Shown one piece after another: positions 1 to 9,000 of a stretch of DNA of 37,112 bases. The position numbers were made by a program, and so were the translations under genes. The notes beneath the pieces are model-generated. The model was not told the DNA's origin, made no database searches, and worked only from the letters and a program-made list of their open reading frames with translations. Numbering within the stretch: the stretch's first letter is position 1; each line of letters starts with the position of its first letter. Source of the DNA: Gelidibacter salicanalis (GTDB taxonomy: Bacteria > Bacteroidota > Bacteroidia > Flavobacteriales > Flavobacteriaceae); assembly GCF_016469035.1 (NCBI RefSeq), contig NZ_JAEHJZ010000019.1:1-37112 (forward strand). The letters run 5' to 3'.

Positions 1-88
1 GATTTTTAAAGTGAATTAAAATAATTAATCATTACGGACAAGCCAAAAACCGATGAGAGTAGGCAAAAGCATTTAAAAAATAGAAATC

Positions 89-358
89 ATGACAAAAACA
101 GTTGTTGGCAGACACAAAGTAGGAGATTTTGACACTTGGCTAAAGGGCCATCAAGACAGGGAGAGAGCATTTTCTCCGGCGGTTTCGAGTTTTAAAACAT
201 TTCGAGACGCCGATGATCCAAATACTGTGGTATTGGTTTTCGAAGTTACCGATATGGAAAAGTTTGAAGCTATCTTAAAGGATCCTTCTTCTGAGGTTCT
301 TAAAAAAAAACATACAGTAAAAGACCCAGTCAAAGTGTCAATTCAAATAGAACTTTAG
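89..358 (+). CDS. Small dimeric alpha/beta-barrel-like protein, hypothetical
   Basis: An 89-residue soluble protein with no signal peptide or membrane segment. The pattern of a His-containing first strand (GRHKVGDFDTW), a helix rich in charged residues, a strand with many Val/Leu residues (TVVLVFEV) and a short DMEKFEAIL helix resembles the small ferredoxin-like antibiotic-biosynthesis monooxygenase/ABM fold. This is a resemblance only; no catalytic residue can be assigned. It starts with ATG at 89 after an A-rich leader. It stands alone: downstream there is only decayed insertion-sequence DNA, so its context gives no hint of function. The reading frame is real by length and amino-acid composition; the antisense frame over it is a shadow. 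Confidence 0.7.
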   Translation: MTKTVVGRHKVGDFDTWLKGHQDRERAFSPAVSSFKTFRDADDPNTVVLVFEVTDMEKFEAILKDPSSEVLKKKHTVKDPVKVSIQIEL

Positions 359-566
359 ACTCGATGTTGAATTCGATGTTCAGTATGCTCCAGCCTAGCT
401 ATTCAAATTATGGACATTAATTTTGGATAGACATTAGGAATACTATGCGTTTCCACAACCGCTTTGAAACTGTAATGAAAGAAAAAACATTCAAGTAAAT
501 TTGGAGAAAAGGCTTTAAAGTCAGCAATTGGAGAAGCCTACGCATTGAACGCGATTGTTATTGGCT

Positions 567-719
567 GTCCACCATAGGATCAATGACGATTTTCTTTAGA
601 GTTACCTCAACGAGTTCCGTTATAAGTTCAACAAAAGGTATTTTGTAGGCCAGACAATGGAAAGACTACTGATAGCTAGGCGAGACATAGGTGGAAAGAA
701 TTATAGGTGTCTTAACGGA
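567..719 (+). pseudogene. Remnant of IS1595/ISXO2-type transposase, C-terminal part
   Basis: Reading + from 567 gives VHHRINDDFL, a stop, then SYLNEFRYKFNKRYF and MERLLIA. This matches the C-terminal signature of the DDE_Tnp_IS1595 domain, where a [TY]HH..s..HLq.YLnEF.yr.N.R block is followed by a short F..LL tail. The internal TAG at 597 replaces an expected Gln codon. Just upstream, around 541-566, traces such as RLLLA fit the preceding W-LLG block in a shifted frame, but the rest of the gene is not recognisable. It is a dead fragment. The bases from 359 to about 540 hold no other gene I can support. Confidence 0.6.
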
Positions 720-853
720 CAAACATTTATTTTTTTGGTAATAACGATAGCATGTAATTGAGGAGGTTTTTCAGGTTGTTTATATTTTTTTTTAAAGAGT
801 TCTACAACCGTCATACCATTTAATTCTATTTCTTGTATTATTGCTTTTACATC
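701..853 (-). pseudogene. Truncated reading frame cut by the ISAs1 element
   Basis: On the minus strand an open frame of 50 codons begins right at the outer edge of the insertion sequence (853) and runs to a TAA at 701-703. It reads DVKAIIQEIELNGMTVVELF and continues with a Lys-rich, Pro-containing stretch ending near HAIVITKK. It has no start of its own, so it looks like the 3' end of a gene whose 5' part was separated by the insertion. I do not recognise the family. No matching 5' part is evident on the other side of the element. Its last bases overlap the IS1595 remnant, so part of the tail may be accidental. Confidence 0.3.
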
Positions 854-2004
854 AGGGCAAACGCATTAAACTTTTCATTAGATTTAACACTTTTATCAGA
901 TAGTGATTATCCCATCCCGCTTGAAGTCTTCTGCTCTTAACGCCTGATTTTAAGGAGTTTTCATTTTTCAATAAATTTAATGCGATTTTGTTGAGTATCG
1001 AGAAGTTTTGGGTGGAGTTACCTGTTCTCTTTCTAGAAGCATCTTCTGAAAAGGCAACATCTAAAGTCCAGTGTAGTTTGTTTTCTATGGCCCAATGAGA
1101 ACGAATGGCCTTTTGAAAATCTTGGGAGTTGGCCTTTATACTTGAAATATAATATCGCGTTGCGTGTTGTGCAGGCTTTTCTGAGTTTTTAAACTCGCGT
1201 TTGCTTTCTATTTTTATAACACTTGTTAGGTTTTTCCAGTTATTGGTTTTTTCAATAAACTTAAAGTTGTCAATTACACTGCATGTCCTAGTTTCCATTC
1301 TGCCATGATCCAGTTCTTGGCCAAGATTTGATTCCGTGGTTTTTCCAAATCTAAATTCATCTTTAATATGCTCCAGCAACTGAGGTTGATTGTCTTTTAC
1401 GGCCAAGATATAGTCTGCGTTTTTTTTAACGATGGTCTCTGCTATTTCTGTCTGACACCCGATAGCATCAATGGTTACAATAGTGTTCTCTATGGATAGG
1501 ACTTTTAACAATTCTGGAATGGCAGTAATCTCATTTGACTTCTCAGAAACTTTCACTTGTCCCAAAACCAAATTATTGTCATTTGCCCAAGCACTGACCA
1601 CGTGTACTGGGGATTTTTTACCGCCAGCTTTAGCGCCTCTAATTGTTTTACCATCTATGGCAATGATTTCTCTGGGTTGGAGTTGTGCAAGATCGCTAAC
1701 CCATTGTATAAAGTATTTTTCAAATTGATCACTGTCAATTAGAAAAAACGCGGTTAAACGTGTCGTGCGAGGGGATACCATTGGGCAAATCAAGGAAGCT
1801 GCGAAGAAATTCTTCTTTTGAGTTGGCGTAGTTTTCCATTTCATTGTATGAATCTGCTCCACAAATCACTGAAATAATCCCAATGAGAAGGATGCTTTCT
1901 AAATCATAAAGTTGCTTGTGAGAACGTCTAAAGTCGGGTATTTGACCAAATATGGTCTTTAGTTTCTGGGTAGTTTTCAAAATGTATAAAGTATTGATTA
2001 TCAA
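852..2004 (-). pseudogene. ISAs1-family transposase, frameshifted
   Basis: The N-terminal part (2004 to ~1745) reads PDFRRSHKQL, ISVICGADSYNEMENYA and GIPSHDTFNRVFS, the DUF4338-like head and conserved GIPSHDTF block of ISAs1 transposases. The rest lies in another frame and reads LIDSDQFEKYF, then IAIDGKTIRGAK (first catalytic Asp), VTIDAIGCQTEIA (second Asp) and the C-terminal HWAIENKLHWTLDV motif carrying the Glu. The two frames join at about 1740-1750. There GTT TTT TCT AAT TGA would become V-F-S-L-I-D if one CT dinucleotide were restored, so a 2-bp deletion is the simplest explanation. The start would be TTG at 2004. The family is not known to use programmed frameshifting, so this is most likely inactive. 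Confidence 0.85.
854..870. repeat. ISAs1 terminal inverted repeat, left
   Basis: AGGGCAAACGCATTAAA, the exact reverse complement of 2092-2108. It overlaps the TGA stop of the transposase (852-854). Confidence 0.85.
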
Positions 2005-2091
2005 TACAATATTTTAAACTAAAAACAACAAGAAATCTGCTGATTTTTAAGTGATTAACATTCTTTTTTTACCCAATTAACTTAAACTTTT

Positions 2092-2108
2092 TTTAATGCG
2101 TTTGCCCT
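2092..2108. repeat. ISAs1 terminal inverted repeat, right
   Basis: TTTAATGCGTTTGCCCT, the exact reverse complement of 854-870. It marks the right end of the insertion sequence. Confidence 0.85.
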
Positions 2109-2514
2109 CTCTTGAGATGCTTATCATCTATCTGGGGCTAGTGTTATTGCCTATTCTTTATAAGAAAAGAAACCTAGAGTTAAGTTTAAAACAGAAAACA
2201 ATTAGGCCTATTTTATTAAATACCGATACCGAACTCAGGTTTTTAGTCTATAACTAAATCAGTCTAAACTGAAAGTGCGGAAGTATTATAAAAAGAACTC
2301 AAAGCTTTGCTAAATTAATCTCACATAGGAAGAATAATTAATCACTTGTATTTAGATTTCTTCCTTAACTAAAGTACTAGAATAAAATTACAGCATTTTA
2401 GATTCCTAGATTCCTAGATTCCTATTTGAGACTAATAAAAGTTCGAAACGAAAATGAAGGTATTAGGTAAAGCATTTCCACCAAGCAGGTATTTGTTAAA
2501 ATATTGGTAATGAT
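2109..2514. other. Intergenic stretch between the IS and the reductase
   Basis: About 400 bases without a clear gene. A 46-codon plus-strand frame (ATG 2117, stop 2255-2257) begins with a hydrophobic segment (MLIIYLGLVLLPILY) followed by basic residues. It could be a tiny membrane peptide or the tail of a gene cut by the IS, but it is too short to assert. At 2401-2424 the octamer GATTCCTA occurs three times in tandem. Nothing else is seen. Confidence 0.4.
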
Positions 2515-3564
2515 CTAAAGATCGTCAAAATCTAATTTTAGAGTGTGAGAAGTAGGATAGGCCTGGCAGGTTAAAATAAAGCCTTCTTCAATTTCTTCAT
2601 CGGTAAGAATTTGATTTTTTCTCATTATTGCCCTACCCTCTGTTATTCTAGCCATACAGCTGCTACAATTACCGCCCTGGCACGAATAAGGTACATCAAT
2701 ATCCTCTTCCAATGCCATATCCAATACCATTTCTTTCATATCCATGTTAAACTCAAAATCTTCTTTATTTAAACGTATACTCACCCGTGTTTTACCGTCT
2801 AATTCAGATTTTATTTCTTTTTCCTTTGTAGTCGTCATAAAAAGTTCAAAGTGAATTTGCCTTTCTTGTACACCGTTTTTCTTTAAAACCTTGGTAACAT
2901 CATTTATCATATTTTCAGGGCCACACAAATAAAACTCATCGAAAGGGTGGTCTTTGAATTTATTTTTAATTATATACTCTACTGTACTAGACTCAATCCG
3001 TCCGAAATGAGCATTTTTCTCTCGTATTCTACTGTATATAAATTCAATAAAAAGTCTATTAGGATGTTTAAACTGAAGTTCCAGCAATTCTTTAAAGAAA
3101 ATAGTGTCATCTGAAGACTTATTCCCGTAAATAAGTACAAATTTGCTTTTGGGTTCGTCACGTAACATGGTTTTTATTATTGATAAAACCGGAGTGATCC
3201 CACTACCCGCCACAAATGCGACATAATTTTTTGATTGCTCGTTGGGTTTTAGAATAAACCTACCTTGTGGTGGATGTACCTCAAGCGTATCTCCAGTTAC
3301 CAACCTATTATTGGCTATCACTGAAAAGCTACCAGCTTCCACTTCTTTTACGGTCACTTTAAATTCACCTGAATTAGGAGCGGAGCATAAAGAATATGCC
3401 CGGCGTATCTCAGCACCGTTGATTATGGTTTTTATGGTAACGTACTGGCCTGCATAAAACTGGAATTCGTTTTGTAGGTTTTCGGGGATTTCAAAAGATA
3501 AACTTACTGCCTTTGAGGTTTCACGGATAATCTCCTTTATTTTAAACGGATGAAATGTATTCAT
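2515..3564 (-). CDS. PaaE-like ferredoxin-NAD(P)H reductase (FAD + 2Fe-2S)
   Basis: A 349-residue flavin- and iron-sulfur-containing electron-transfer protein. It passes electrons from NAD(P)H through FAD to a plant-type 2Fe-2S centre and on to a partner. The FAD-binding barrel (about 5-110) has R-A-Y-S at 55-58. The nucleotide domain has GSGITP at 120-125 and CGPENM at 214-219. The C-terminal ferredoxin domain (about 260-349) has the cluster ligands Cys295, Cys300, Cys303 and Cys333. This order is that of PaaE/PaaK, the reductase of phenylacetyl-CoA epoxidase, but no paaABCD genes are present. The true partner is unknown; it may be an oxygenase elsewhere or the neighbouring PepSY protein. 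It lies downstream of the susC-susD-PepSY operon but beyond a terminator, so it is probably transcribed separately. Confidence 0.9.
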   Translation of the reverse strand: MNTFHPFKIKEIIRETSKAVSLSFEIPENLQNEFQFYAGQYVTIKTIINGAEIRRAYSLCSAPNSGEFKVTVKEVEAGSFSVIANNRLVTGDTLEVHPPQGRFILKPNEQSKNYVAFVAGSGITPVLSIIKTMLRDEPKSKFVLIYGNKSSDDTIFFKELLELQFKHPNRLFIEFIYSRIREKNAHFGRIESSTVEYIIKNKFKDHPFDEFYLCGPENMINDVTKVLKKNGVQERQIHFELFMTTTKEKEIKSELDGKTRVSIRLNKEDFEFNMDMKEMVLDMALEEDIDVPYSCQGGNCSSCMARITEGRAIMRKNQILTDEEIEEGFILTCQAYPTSHTLKLDFDDL

Positions 3565-3633
3565 GTTCTAACTTTTACATTTTTTTATACCCTATTCTAA
3601 GAGCACTAATACCTAAGTAGTTTTTCAAAAAGT

Positions 3634-3667
3634 AAAAAGGGCTGCCAAAACTCGGGCAACCTTTTTT
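3634..3667 (-). terminator. Rho-independent terminator after the PepSY gene
   Basis: AAAAAGG-GCTGCC, a short loop, then GGGCAA-CCTTTTTT form a stem with A/T tracts on both sides, so it can act in both directions. On the minus strand it lies about 105 bases past the PepSY stop codon and would end the susC-susD-PepSY transcript before the reductase gene. Confidence 0.7.
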
Positions 3668-3772
3668 CGGCCAATTCTTCTAAATAAAAAAAGAATTTGT
3701 CATATACTATCTTCTAAAAGGTTCTGATGGAAATTAGCAAACTGATTTAGAAGTAGTTATTTATTTTTTCAT

Positions 3773-4498
3773 CTATTTTTTTACCTTCTTTTTTGTAAAT
3801 TTTCTAACTGTTGGCGAAGAGGTATACCACAACAGGAACCCACTAAAAACAGTGATCAAACCTAAAATAGAAAATATTCTTAGCACGATATTGTTAAAAT
3901 CATCTCTGCCTTGATAATCCATCGTATGTGTCATCCATAAAAAATCAAAAATACGCCAGTCGCGATGTCTTACAGTTTGAAACATGCCATTATTAACAGA
4001 TATATATGCTTTTAATGCTTCATCATTTGAATAAGAAACTACATAGGCTGGCAATTTTCCTACATCCTTTCTTTGGCGAAATTCATGTTGTCCTCCAGTC
4101 TCTGTTAATATGTCAATTGATGCTACTTTTAAATCATCCCTTATATTTTTTTTCGCAATATAAAGTGCCTCATCTTGGGTGATTCCATTTTTTGAATCAC
4201 CTGTTTGAGCATCAAAGAGTTTGCTTCCATTAAGCCAGTAATAGGGCTTGTCCGCAACATTTAACAATTCTAATGAAGTAATATCTTCGTTTGATTGCAA
4301 TTCGGCAGGGCTAATCAAATTACTGAATGATTTTTTTACCATCGCTTCATTAAGAAATTGGTCGCCGTGAATTTCATCTATATCTGTCCAGCTAAAATAC
4401 AAACCACTTACAGTCCACATTATAAATTGTAGTCCCAAAAATAGGCCCAGATATCTATGTGCTTGCCTTATTTTCAAGGCTGTTTTTCTTTTTACCAT
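3773..4498 (-). CDS. PepSY-domain membrane protein
   Basis: A 241-residue inner-membrane protein. A first membrane helix (about 16-36, LGLFLGLQFIMWTVSGLYF) is preceded by a basic N terminus with a His. A periplasmic region follows, with a PepSY-like part (ITQDEALYIAKKN, then VASIDIL...EFRQRKDVGKLPAYVVSY). A second helix lies near the C terminus (about 205-227, followed by a Lys-rich tail). The conserved R.....F.W.MHTMDY block before the last helix is typical of PepSY-associated TM proteins, some of which serve as ferric-siderophore reductases. It is shorter than those four-helix forms. It is the third gene of the susC-susD operon, 74 bases after susD. Function is inferred: processing or reduction of the imported ligand in the periplasm. 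Confidence 0.8.
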   Translation of the reverse strand: MVKRKTALKIRQAHRYLGLFLGLQFIMWTVSGLYFSWTDIDEIHGDQFLNEAMVKKSFSNLISPAELQSNEDITSLELLNVADKPYYWLNGSKLFDAQTGDSKNGITQDEALYIAKKNIRDDLKVASIDILTETGGQHEFRQRKDVGKLPAYVVSYSNDEALKAYISVNNGMFQTVRHRDWRIFDFLWMTHTMDYQGRDDFNNIVLRIFSILGLITVFSGFLLWYTSSPTVRKFTKKKVKK

Positions 4499-4572
4499 AA
4501 TTTTTAAATAAGAAAGGGATGGTCGAAATAGTCAACAACCTAATCCCCTTATCCGTTTTTCTATTAATCTTT

Positions 4573-6021
4573 TTAATACCCTTCAGTTTGTTCCATTCCA
4601 GATGCCTCAACCTCACTGGCCGGAATTGGACAAATTGTTCTGTTATCTGTGGCCACAATATTCAAATTGGATACATTGACCCCAGTGTTTACGTGTTCAG
4701 CAACAGGCCGAATAATATCTTTACCTCTTCGGATATAGTCATAAACGCCATGGCCTTCCAAAGCAAGCTCCCTTCTTCTCTCTTCTGCTATTCTTTCTTG
4801 TAGTGCTTCTCCGGTTTCTATAACCTGATTAGCAGAAAAGTTCGTAGTTCTTTTTTCAATAAGAGTATTCAGGTAACTTAATGATTCTGATTCTCCGCCA
4901 CCAGCACCATTGGCAGCAGCTTCTGCAACTATTAAATACATTTCGGAAAGTCGTACTATGGGAATGTTATGAGCACTTAATCCACCTCCATCACTACGGT
5001 TTATGTATTTAACGAAAGCATGCTGAGTACCTTCCTTATCTTCTTCAAGTAAGGCAGCTCTTGGGTCTCCTTCATATGCACTCAATAAGTCCACAAAAGT
5101 TTGGGTAGCTATTATATCTCCCTGACCTCCATTTTTAAAATCAAATTGAGCCCCCAGCCCGTTACTGCCAAGAGAGTTCTCACTTGTGATACTCAATTCA
5201 AAAAGAGATTCAGAATTATAATCTTCAAAAACGTAAGAATTAACCCCCATAAGTTTATCCACACCTCTGGTGGCGATCACCTCTTTTGCATACTTAAGAG
5301 CGTTTTCCCAATCTTGTTTATATAGGTAAACACGGGCTAGCAAAGCCTTAACTCCGGTTTTAGTCAGATACTTGGTGCTACCTTGATCCCAACTGTTTTC
5401 CTCTAACAAATCAAGAGAGCTTTGCATATCAAGTATAATTTGATCATATGTTGCTCCAAGACTACTTCTCTCTGTCACAATCTCGTCAGAAGAGAGCTTT
5501 AAAGGTAATCCCTGTGAAGAGGCTCCTGCTTTTATCCATGGATAAGCATATGTCCTGGCCAGGTCAAAATAGACCATACCTCTGAGACCTAAAGCTTCTC
5601 CCAGTATCTCTTGCTTTTGTGTAGCATTACCTTCAGCGTTTTCTAGATTGTTAATTATGAGATTCAAGTTATTTATCGCCTTAAAAGACTGAATCCAAAG
5701 GTCTTCACCGCTTCCACTACTATTACTGTTTTCCTCATACTTATAGAATATGAGCTCATAATCCCTAGGATTATAGGTAGTCTCAACAAATCTAAAGTCG
5801 TTACCTTTCACGGCCGCCCTTTTGTATAAAACCCTACCCAGATAAGTATTCCGGGATACCTCATTGTAAGTCCCTGTTAACAACTTGTCAAGTTTTTCTA
5901 CGGAATTAAGCACCAGTTTCTCTGAGATTACATGATCTGGTGTTTGGTCCAGCAAATCCTCGCTGCAACCTTGAAGAAATACTAATCCTAAGATTAGAAT
6001 GCTATTTTTAAATATTTTCAT
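4573..6021 (-). CDS. SusD/RagB-family outer-membrane lipoprotein
   Basis: A 482-residue surface lipoprotein that caps the SusC transporter and binds its ligand. The lipobox is LQGC with Cys19 as the acylation site, followed by SEDLLDQTP, the typical SusD start. The helical TPR-like core contains the conserved AEALGLRGMVYFDLARTY and the RLSEMYLIVAEAAANG blocks. The C-terminal ERRRELALEGHGVYDYIRRG and the closing IPASEVEAS...GY are also hallmark SusD segments, so the protein is complete. It starts 29 bases downstream of susC, in the same operon. The ligand cannot be read from sequence; there are no glycoside hydrolases nearby, so a glycan is not favoured over a peptide, metal complex or other solute. 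Confidence 0.93.
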   Translation of the reverse strand: MKIFKNSILILGLVFLQGCSEDLLDQTPDHVISEKLVLNSVEKLDKLLTGTYNEVSRNTYLGRVLYKRAAVKGNDFRFVETTYNPRDYELIFYKYEENSNSSGSGEDLWIQSFKAINNLNLIINNLENAEGNATQKQEILGEALGLRGMVYFDLARTYAYPWIKAGASSQGLPLKLSSDEIVTERSSLGATYDQIILDMQSSLDLLEENSWDQGSTKYLTKTGVKALLARVYLYKQDWENALKYAKEVIATRGVDKLMGVNSYVFEDYNSESLFELSITSENSLGSNGLGAQFDFKNGGQGDIIATQTFVDLLSAYEGDPRAALLEEDKEGTQHAFVKYINRSDGGGLSAHNIPIVRLSEMYLIVAEAAANGAGGGESESLSYLNTLIEKRTTNFSANQVIETGEALQERIAEERRRELALEGHGVYDYIRRGKDIIRPVAEHVNTGVNVSNLNIVATDNRTICPIPASEVEASGMEQTEGY

Positions 6022-6050
6022 TTTAATGCTTTTTAAGTTCTAAATGAGTT

Positions 6051-9000
6051 TTAAAATTGTAATTGAAGTCCTAACAGAACAGTCTTGGCTGTTGGTACCT
6101 GAAAGAAATTCACTCCATCAACCACAGCTTCGGGATCATATCCGTCCAGCTCTGTCAGCAGAAACAAGTTGTCTCCCTGTACATATATATTCCCTCCTTT
6201 AATAGTATTCCATAAGGGCGGAAGATTATAGCTCAATTTGATATTTTTCAACTTCAGATAATCTGAATTATATAAATTTCTTGTGGAAACATCATTTGAG
6301 AATGTTGGGTTACCATTTATCCTAATTGGTACAGTAGCATCAATATTATTAGGATTCCAAGGATTCAGTTGAGCAACTGTATTGGTAAACTGTGGAGCAA
6401 ATCCATCATCATCCCGCTTAAATGCGGTTCGATCATATACCTTTCCACCTCCTCCAAAAGTAAATAGGAAATCAAGTGTGAAGTCTTTATAGAGCAACTG
6501 GTTAAAGAAGCCTCCCTGAAAATCCTGCAACGCATCTCCAAAAATTCCGAATCCGGCTTTCTGGGCATCTGTTGTTAGTTCTCCTGTCCTTTCTCCATTC
6601 TCTAAAATATGATATTGCGCATATCCATTTGAAGGATCCACACCGGCATAATCCCTTAAATAAAAGGAATAAATACTCTCACCTTGCTTAATAATTAAAG
6701 GATTCTGACCATATCTTGAACTATATGTAGGAACAATATCATTCTTTAACTTGGTAATCTTGTTGTCAAGAATGGTTAGATTAGCACTGGTTCTCCAAGA
6801 GAAGTCTTCTGTCGATACAGGTTTATATCCAATTTCAAACTCCCATCCTTTATTGATCATTTCACCGAAGTTCTGCAATTGGGTCATAAATCCTGTAGTA
6901 GAAGAAACAGGGACGTTTAGTAATAAATCTTCAGTTTTCTTATGGAAGTAATTAATTGTCAGATCAAGTTCGCTAAATAAATTAACGTCCATTCCTATAT
7001 TGAAATTTTTACTTAATTCCCAGGAGAGGTCAGGATTTTGAAGTTGTCCATAAGACAGGCCAGATTCTCCACCATAGCCTTTTCCATCGGTTTCAAAAAA
7101 TGCCAGAGCTGCATAATATTGAGGAGGTAAATTCCCATTTGTTCCGTAACTCCCCCTAAATTTCAGATAATCCAAGCCATCTATATTTAGGAAATCTTCT
7201 TCAGTGGCTACCCATGCTCCAGATAGTGACCAAAATGTTCCCCAGCGGGAATCTTTTCCAAATCTTGAAGAACCATCCCTTCTAAAGCTTGTAGATAAAT
7301 AATATTTCTGATCAAAATTATAGGCTACCTGAGAAAAATAAGAAAGCAATGAATAATTTTCTGCATATCCCGAATGCGACCATAGGCTACCAATACTGCT
7401 GGCAGATAGTAATTCACTATCTAAAACATCATAACCATAGACATTAATAGAATTCATTTTTGAAACCTGAGATTCCTGTCCTAACAAAATATCAAACCCA
7501 TGTTTTCCGAAGTCGTTATTGTAGTTTAAAAGATTTGTAACGGTATATTGAAATACTTCACTCTTCACCCGATTAAGAACACCATTCCAAATTCCTCCAC
7601 CTGCACCAAATTCTTTATTGTCATATAAGGTTTCATCTATTGTCTGTTGATCTATACCAAATGTAGTTTTGAAGCTTAGCGGGTCTACAATTTGAATTTC
7701 CGCATAGGCATCTCCTCTTACCCTAAATTCAGTATTTTTATATTCTCCCACTTTCAATACCCCAATTGGGTTAGCATTTTTCTCAATTTCATTCGGCAGA
7801 TTTGCAAAACCTCCAAAACCCTCTGGATTATAAATTGGAGCGGCTGGCGGTAGTACACGAGCCATATATAATGGGTTTAATCCGCCTGCATAGGAGCCAT
7901 CGAAGTTTGCGGCATCTCTTTCAGACTTAGCTACAGAAAGATTTACTCCCAATTTAAGCCAGTTCTTAGCCTGGTTTTCAAGATTTACTCTGCCTGAGTA
8001 GCGTTTCAGCCCAGTTTCTATAATCGTTCCTGTTTGATCAAGGTAATTTCCTGAAATAAAGAATGACGTCTTTTCACTCCCTCCTCTTGCTGATAAATTA
8101 TATTTTCTAATTAAACCGTTTTGATAAATTGCATCAAGCCAATTTGAATTGGCATTTGTAGTTCCATATATTCCTTCATAATCACTTTTGGCCTGATTCT
8201 CATAATTACTATAAAGACCATTATCTCCATACACTCTCGTGAATTCAGCATTTTCAGTATTTTGGATATATTGGTTTACTTGTCCTTCAATCCAAAGGTC
8301 TTTGAACTGTTCATTGTTGATTAGCTTTTCTTCAGTAAGGTTCTGACTCCACCCAGTTTCGACGCCTAATGTAATTTCTGTTTCTCCTTTTTTCCCATCT
8401 TTGGTAGTTATAATAATAACTCCATTTGCAGCTCTGGATCCATAAAGAGATGAAGCCGCTGCATCTTTTAAAACAGTTATGCTTTTTATATCTTCTGAAT
8501 TAATTGTCGATAATGGGTTATATCCGGTAGTACCTACCATATCATCCCCAGCTCTCAAATTTGAATTGGAATTAATTACAACTCCATCCAAAACATACAA
8601 GGGCTGAGTATTACCGCTAATAGAACCAATACCCCTTATCTGAACGTTAGATTTTCCTCCAGGCTGTCCTGAAGTAGAAATATTAATCCCGGAAACCTTT
8701 CCCTGAAGTGCAGTTTCAAAACTAGCTGTTGCTCCACGTGTAAGTGCTTCGGATTTTACAGTCTCTGCGGCACCTGTAAAACTTCTTTTATTAGAAGATC
8801 CATATGCAACAATCATCACTTCATCAAGAGATTCTGCGCTCTCCTCCATTTTCACATCAATAACATCATCAGTGCCAATTGTCCGACTTACATCATTTTT
8901 ACCTATGTAACTAAAATTAAGCACATCGCCTACATTAGCTTTTATAGAATATATTCCGTCAAAATCGGTTTGGGTTCCCTTTTGGGCATCTTTGATGATT

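Larger units (their letters stand above)
854..2108 (-). mobile_element. ISAs1-family insertion sequence
   Basis: The element is about 1.26 kb. It is bounded by perfect 17-bp terminal inverted repeats (854-870 and 2092-2108; outer end AGGGCAAACGCATTAAA) and holds one transposase frame broken by a frameshift. The length and the repeat beginning (C)AGGG fit the ISAs1 family. I see no convincing target-site duplication: the 8-10 bases outside the two ends do not match. The transposase stop codon overlaps the left repeat. The element is probably no longer able to move by itself. Confidence 0.85.

Noticed and set aside
1735-1760. Programmed ribosomal frameshift in the ISAs1 transposase
   Set aside because: A T6 run is present, but the shift needed is +1/-2 and this family normally has one continuous frame; a 2-bp deletion explains it more simply.
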